Shown here piece after piece: positions 61,202 to 64,000 of a stretch of 64,000 bases of DNA (the stretch's first letter is position 1; each line of letters starts with the position of its first letter). Made by a program: the position numbers and the translations under genes. The notes under the pieces are model-generated. The model was given only the letters and a program-made list of their open reading frames with translations, was not told the DNA's origin and did no database searches. Origin of the DNA: Candidatus Nitrosacidococcus tergens (GTDB lineage Bacteria; Pseudomonadota; Gammaproteobacteria; Nitrosococcales; Nitrosococcaceae); the NCBI RefSeq assembly GCF_902810445.1, contig NZ_LR778175.1, positions 876,501 through 940,500 of the forward strand, read 5' to 3'.

Positions 61202-62038
61202 TTAAATGTTTTTATAGCATGGGCAAGGAATAGAAAACCATTGAGGAATATCACTATCAATTCTTAATGCAACTAGCTTTCCTCCCCAGACACATCCCCC
61301 ATCTAGTGCAAACATAGATTGATTATAAATACCTGGATTTAATGTAGCCCAGTGACCGAAAATAACCTTAGTTTTTTGGTGTTTTCGAATAGACATGTCA
61401 AACCAAGGAATCAATCCTTTATTGCTAGTTTCACTATTTGGAGAATACTTTTCTTTTAAGGAAATCTCACCTACACTATTACAATAGCGTACTCGAGTAA
61501 GCCCATTAGAAATGAGTCGTAGACGATCCCAACCTCTTAAATCTTCACGCCACTTATTTGGGGTATCTCCATACATATGGGCTAAAAATTCTTGCCAACT
61601 CTCTCCCTGCAACACTTTTTCTAAAGATCGTGCATAAACTACTCCTCTAGGAATATCCCATTGGGGCAGTAACCCTGCATGCACCATAATAATATTTAAT
61701 AAAGAGCCCTGATAAAGTAAAGGACGATACCGTAACCAAGTTATTAACTCTTCCCTATCTGATGCATCCAGTATTGTGCTTAAGGTATCGGAAAGGCTAG
61801 GCTCTTTAATTTTTGCAGCAAGTGCAAGTAGATGAAGATCATGGTTACCCAAGACGGTAACTGCTCTATCTCCTAAGCTACGGATAAATCGCAGTGTTTC
61901 AAGAGATTTTGGTCCCCTATTTACCAAATCTCCAGTAAACCATAATTGATCACATTTAGCGTTAAATTGAATATGATTTAAAAGTTGTTGCAACTCATCA
62001 TAGCATCCCTGAATATCCCCTATGGCATAAATCGCCAT
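61202..62038 (-). CDS. apaH: Bis(5'-nucleosyl)-tetraphosphatase, symmetrical
   Basis: Hydrolyses Ap4A to two ADP, a calcineurin-like metallophosphatase, 278 aa. Metal-binding motifs are GDIQGCYDELQ, TGDLVNRGPKS, LGNHDLHLLALA, a later MVHAG and IFGHWATLNP. Sequence and length match ApaH. It lies 4 nt after apaG, the conserved apaG-apaH pair. Confidence 0.97.
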   Translation of the reverse strand: MAIYAIGDIQGCYDELQQLLNHIQFNAKCDQLWFTGDLVNRGPKSLETLRFIRSLGDRAVTVLGNHDLHLLALAAKIKEPSLSDTLSTILDASDREELITWLRYRPLLYQGSLLNIIMVHAGLLPQWDIPRGVVYARSLEKVLQGESWQEFLAHMYGDTPNKWREDLRGWDRLRLISNGLTRVRYCNSVGEISLKEKYSPNSETSNKGLIPWFDMSIRKHQKTKVIFGHWATLNPGIYNQSMFALDGGCVWGGKLVALRIDSDIPQWFSIPCPCYKNI

Positions 62039-62042
62039 ATTT

Positions 62043-62423
62043 TTAATGAATGCATCCAGGTACAGCCAATGAGAAAATGCCTATATTCGCTTCAAAAGCA
62101 ACCCCATCCTCGGTAACCATACAGTAACTACCCTGCATCGTACCTACCGGAGTTTCAAGCATGGCACCACTGGTATAACAAAATTCTCCACCTGGCTTTA
62201 GATAGGGCTGTTTTCCAACCACGCCTTGTCCATGTATTTCTTGTATTTGCCCTTCCCCATTAGTAATCACCCAGTGCCTTGTTAATAGGGTTACTGCTAC
62301 CGTATTTAAGTTACGAATTTTTATAGTATAAGCAAAAATATACCTAGAGTCAGTAGGATCTGACTGCTCCTCAACAAAAAAGGTCTCTGCTGTTACTGCA
62401 ACTTTATAAGCGGAATCTTCCAT
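62043..62423 (-). CDS. apaG: ApaG protein (Co2+/Mg2+ efflux-associated)
   Basis: A 126-aa fibronectin-type-III-fold protein. The family sequence starts at the ATG 62423 (MEDSAYKVAVTAETFFVEEQ) and runs through YIFAYTIKIRNLNTVAVTLL, HGQGVVGKQPYLKPG and GAMLETPVGTMQGSY. A longer frame to a TTG at 62474 would add 17 residues and run into glk, so I reject it. ApaG is associated with cation efflux and sits next to apaH in many proteobacteria. Confidence 0.94.
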   Translation of the reverse strand: MEDSAYKVAVTAETFFVEEQSDPTDSRYIFAYTIKIRNLNTVAVTLLTRHWVITNGEGQIQEIHGQGVVGKQPYLKPGGEFCYTSGAMLETPVGTMQGSYCMVTEDGVAFEANIGIFSLAVPGCIH

Positions 62424-62442
62424 GAGACTAGCTATTAAAATA

Positions 62443-63459
62443 TTACATTTTTCTGTCTTTATATCTTGCAGCAACTAGAGATGCACCCCACAAGCCAACT
62501 TTCGGTTCTAAAATCACTTTAACTGGGATATGCTCCAACAATACAGATAAACGCCCCTTATTAAGGAAAGCTTTCATAAATCCACCTGCCTGTAAATATT
62601 TAAGTATTTTAGGAGCAATACCTCCTCCTATAAATACACCCCCTTGAGAAATACAAGTAAGCGCTAAATTACCTGCTTGTGCTCCATAAATTTGAGCAAA
62701 TAATTCCAATGATTTATTCGCCAAAGAATCTTCATATTCCATAGCAAAGCGACTAATAGCTGCTGCGGGATCTCCTTCTCGCATCGCATCTTTTAGTGCA
62801 GGATTTTCAGCAGCTGGACTCTGCTCTTTGAGAAAACGATAAATGTTAACAAGTCCGCTACCCGATAATAAGCGCTCATAGGAAACCCTAGCTAAACTCT
62901 GAGAGAGATATTCTAATAATTTAATTTGAAATGGCCCTGAAGGAGCAAAATCTACATGTCCTCCTTCAGTAGCTAATACTTGATAATGTCCTAATTGTTC
63001 ATGCCACACTAAAAGTGCTTGACCTAATCCTGTACCTGCTCCAATAAGTGTTTGCGGTGCTTTTAGTTCAGGATCTCCTTGTTGTAACACCGCAAAATCA
63101 TCTGGGCATAAACACTCAATACCATAGCCTTGTGCTTGAAAGTCATTAATTAAAATGACTTGTGGTATTTTAAATTTTACTTTTAGTGCCTCTGGATCAA
63201 GTTGCCAAGGAAGATTAGTTGCTTTAGCAACCCCATTAACCACAGGACCTGCTACAGCAAAACAAGCACTTACAAGATCTTTAGTGATTTTATTATCCAC
63301 TTCAGATAAAAATTCTTGCAGTAAAGTATCAAAGCTCAAATAATCATTACTATGATAACGATGTTCTACCAGAACGTGGCGATCCTCTCTTTTCTCTGCC
63401 CACTCGATAATCTGAAATAGGGTTTTAGTGCCTCCAATATCTGCTGCTAATACTCTCAT
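62443..63459 (-). CDS. glk: Glucokinase
   Basis: Phosphorylates glucose with ATP. A 338-aa glucokinase of the Glk family with phosphate-binding LAADIGGTKTLFQI at the start, LINDFQAQGYGIECL (catalytic Asp in ND), LIGAGTGLGQALLVW and EGGHVDFAPSGPFQ with the glucose ligands. It starts in the pgl stop (ATGA overlap, 4 nt), so the two are translationally coupled. Confidence 0.95.
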   Translation of the reverse strand: MRVLAADIGGTKTLFQIIEWAEKREDRHVLVEHRYHSNDYLSFDTLLQEFLSEVDNKITKDLVSACFAVAGPVVNGVAKATNLPWQLDPEALKVKFKIPQVILINDFQAQGYGIECLCPDDFAVLQQGDPELKAPQTLIGAGTGLGQALLVWHEQLGHYQVLATEGGHVDFAPSGPFQIKLLEYLSQSLARVSYERLLSGSGLVNIYRFLKEQSPAAENPALKDAMREGDPAAAISRFAMEYEDSLANKSLELFAQIYGAQAGNLALTCISQGGVFIGGGIAPKILKYLQAGGFMKAFLNKGRLSVLLEHIPVKVILEPKVGLWGASLVAARYKDRKM

Positions 63460-64000
63460 TGTTTATTCTCCCACACTTGTGCTGCCTGCTTATCTAAATA
63501 CCAAAAAACTTCTTTTTTAGCTTGTAGCAGGAGTTGAATTGGATAATCCCTACCTTCTGGATTTTTTAAAATATTAGCAATCACTGGAGATTTATCTATT
63601 CCAGCAGCTAAAAATAAAACTTGATGTGCTTGTTCAATTAAAGGATAGGTGATACTAACTCGCCATGTACTCAATTTTTCTACATATACTGCCGCAACTA
63701 AACGATCATGTATTTCCAAAATAGAAGTATGAGGAAAAAGAGAGGCAGTATGCCCGTCTGCCCCTACCCCTAAAAGAATAAGATCAAATTTATTATCGGG
63801 TAAGTAATTTTTTAAAAGTTCAGCATAGCTATTTGCTGATACTTGAGGATTAGGATCTTCGGTTGGTATTCTAAATACTTGATAGGGGGGAGTAGGTATT
63901 TGATCGAGAAAGGACTCTCGTGCCATACGGTAATTACTATCCTTATCATCCATAGGTACATAGCGTTCATCGCCAAAATAGATATATACTCGTGTCCAAT
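63456..64000 (-). CDS. pgl: 6-phosphogluconolactonase (5' part outside window)
   Basis: Hydrolyses 6-phosphogluconolactone in the oxidative pentose phosphate pathway. The frame is open to the right window edge. The visible N-terminal part reads YFGDERYVPMDDKDSNYRMA, a conserved PGL motif that an ATG at 63953 would cut in half, so that ATG is not the start. LILLGVGADGHTASLFPHTS is the catalytic GADGHTASLFP motif. The stop overlaps glk, giving a small glucose-to-pentose cluster with glk. About 180 residues are seen. Confidence 0.95.
   Translation of the reverse strand, partial: WTRVYIYFGDERYVPMDDKDSNYRMARESFLDQIPTPPYQVFRIPTEDPNPQVSANSYAELLKNYLPDNKFDLILLGVGADGHTASLFPHTSILEIHDRLVAAVYVEKLSTWRVSITYPLIEQAHQVLFLAAGIDKSPVIANILKNPEGRDYPIQLLLQAKKEVFWYLDKQAAQVWENKQ

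Noticed and set aside
62424..62474. Longer N-terminus for ApaG from a TTG
   Set aside because: The extension overlaps glk and lacks family similarity.

Overview
The window is an AT-rich chromosomal segment of a gammaproteobacterium. Several blocks have a typical gammaproteobacterial order: gyrA-serC-serA-pheA-hisC-tyrA-aroA-cmk-rpsA-ihfB; rpmF-plsX-fabH-fabD-fabG-acpP-fabF-pabC-mltG-tmk-holB-pilZ-tatD; tig-clpP-clpX-lon; and uvrC-pgsA followed by tRNA-Gly, tRNA-Cys and tRNA-Leu(UAA). Low GC, dense packing and trehalose genes would suit a small-genome Chromatiales member, such as an acid-tolerant relative of Nitrosococcus. That assignment is only an inference: no ammonia-oxidation or 16S rRNA gene lies in the window.

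Layout. 1-4.9 kb: end of an NhaA antiporter, an M61 peptidase, a decayed glycine-rich secreted protein gene, apt and a transport-auxiliary lipoprotein. 5-18.3 kb: gyrA and the serine/aromatic amino acid supraoperon, ending in cmk, rpsA, ihfB and an Mth938-like gene. 18.3-20.8 kb: rpoS and fumC on the minus strand. 21-29.9 kb: the accessory part, with a doubly damaged DUF937 gene, three tandem paralogous secreted proteins of unknown family, DUF29 and SHOCT genes, an Asn/Gln-rich secreted protein, a DUF4168 protein, an FkbM methyltransferase, a two-part YeeE/YedE transporter and two TerD-family genes. 29.9-49.2 kb: a long minus-strand run of housekeeping genes (tatD, holB, tmk, fatty acid synthesis, purF, cvpA, lon, clpX, clpP, tig, tRNA-Leu). 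49.2-54.6 kb: treY and treZ for trehalose synthesis from glucan. 54.7-58.7 kb: an hsdM remnant, a three-gene tRNA array, pgsA and uvrC. 58.8-64 kb: a membrane-anchored nuclease, an unknown secreted protein and a beta-carbonic anhydrase, then pgl-glk-apaG-apaH on the minus strand.

The most striking element is the tRNA-Leu(UAA) gene at 55015-55341. It is interrupted inside the anticodon by a 240-nt sequence with the P, Q, R and S core elements, the U-G splice-site pair and the terminal G of a group I intron, closely resembling the cyanobacterial/plastid tRNA-Leu intron. The second is purF, where the N-terminal catalytic cysteine of the glutaminase domain is replaced by serine while the other recognised glutaminase and PRPP-site motifs are kept. 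That suggests an ammonia-dependent enzyme or a serine Ntn nucleophile. Other points of interest are the tandem secreted-protein family with a duplicated palindrome upstream, three genes in decay, a terminator between acpP and fabF, and several TTG starts.
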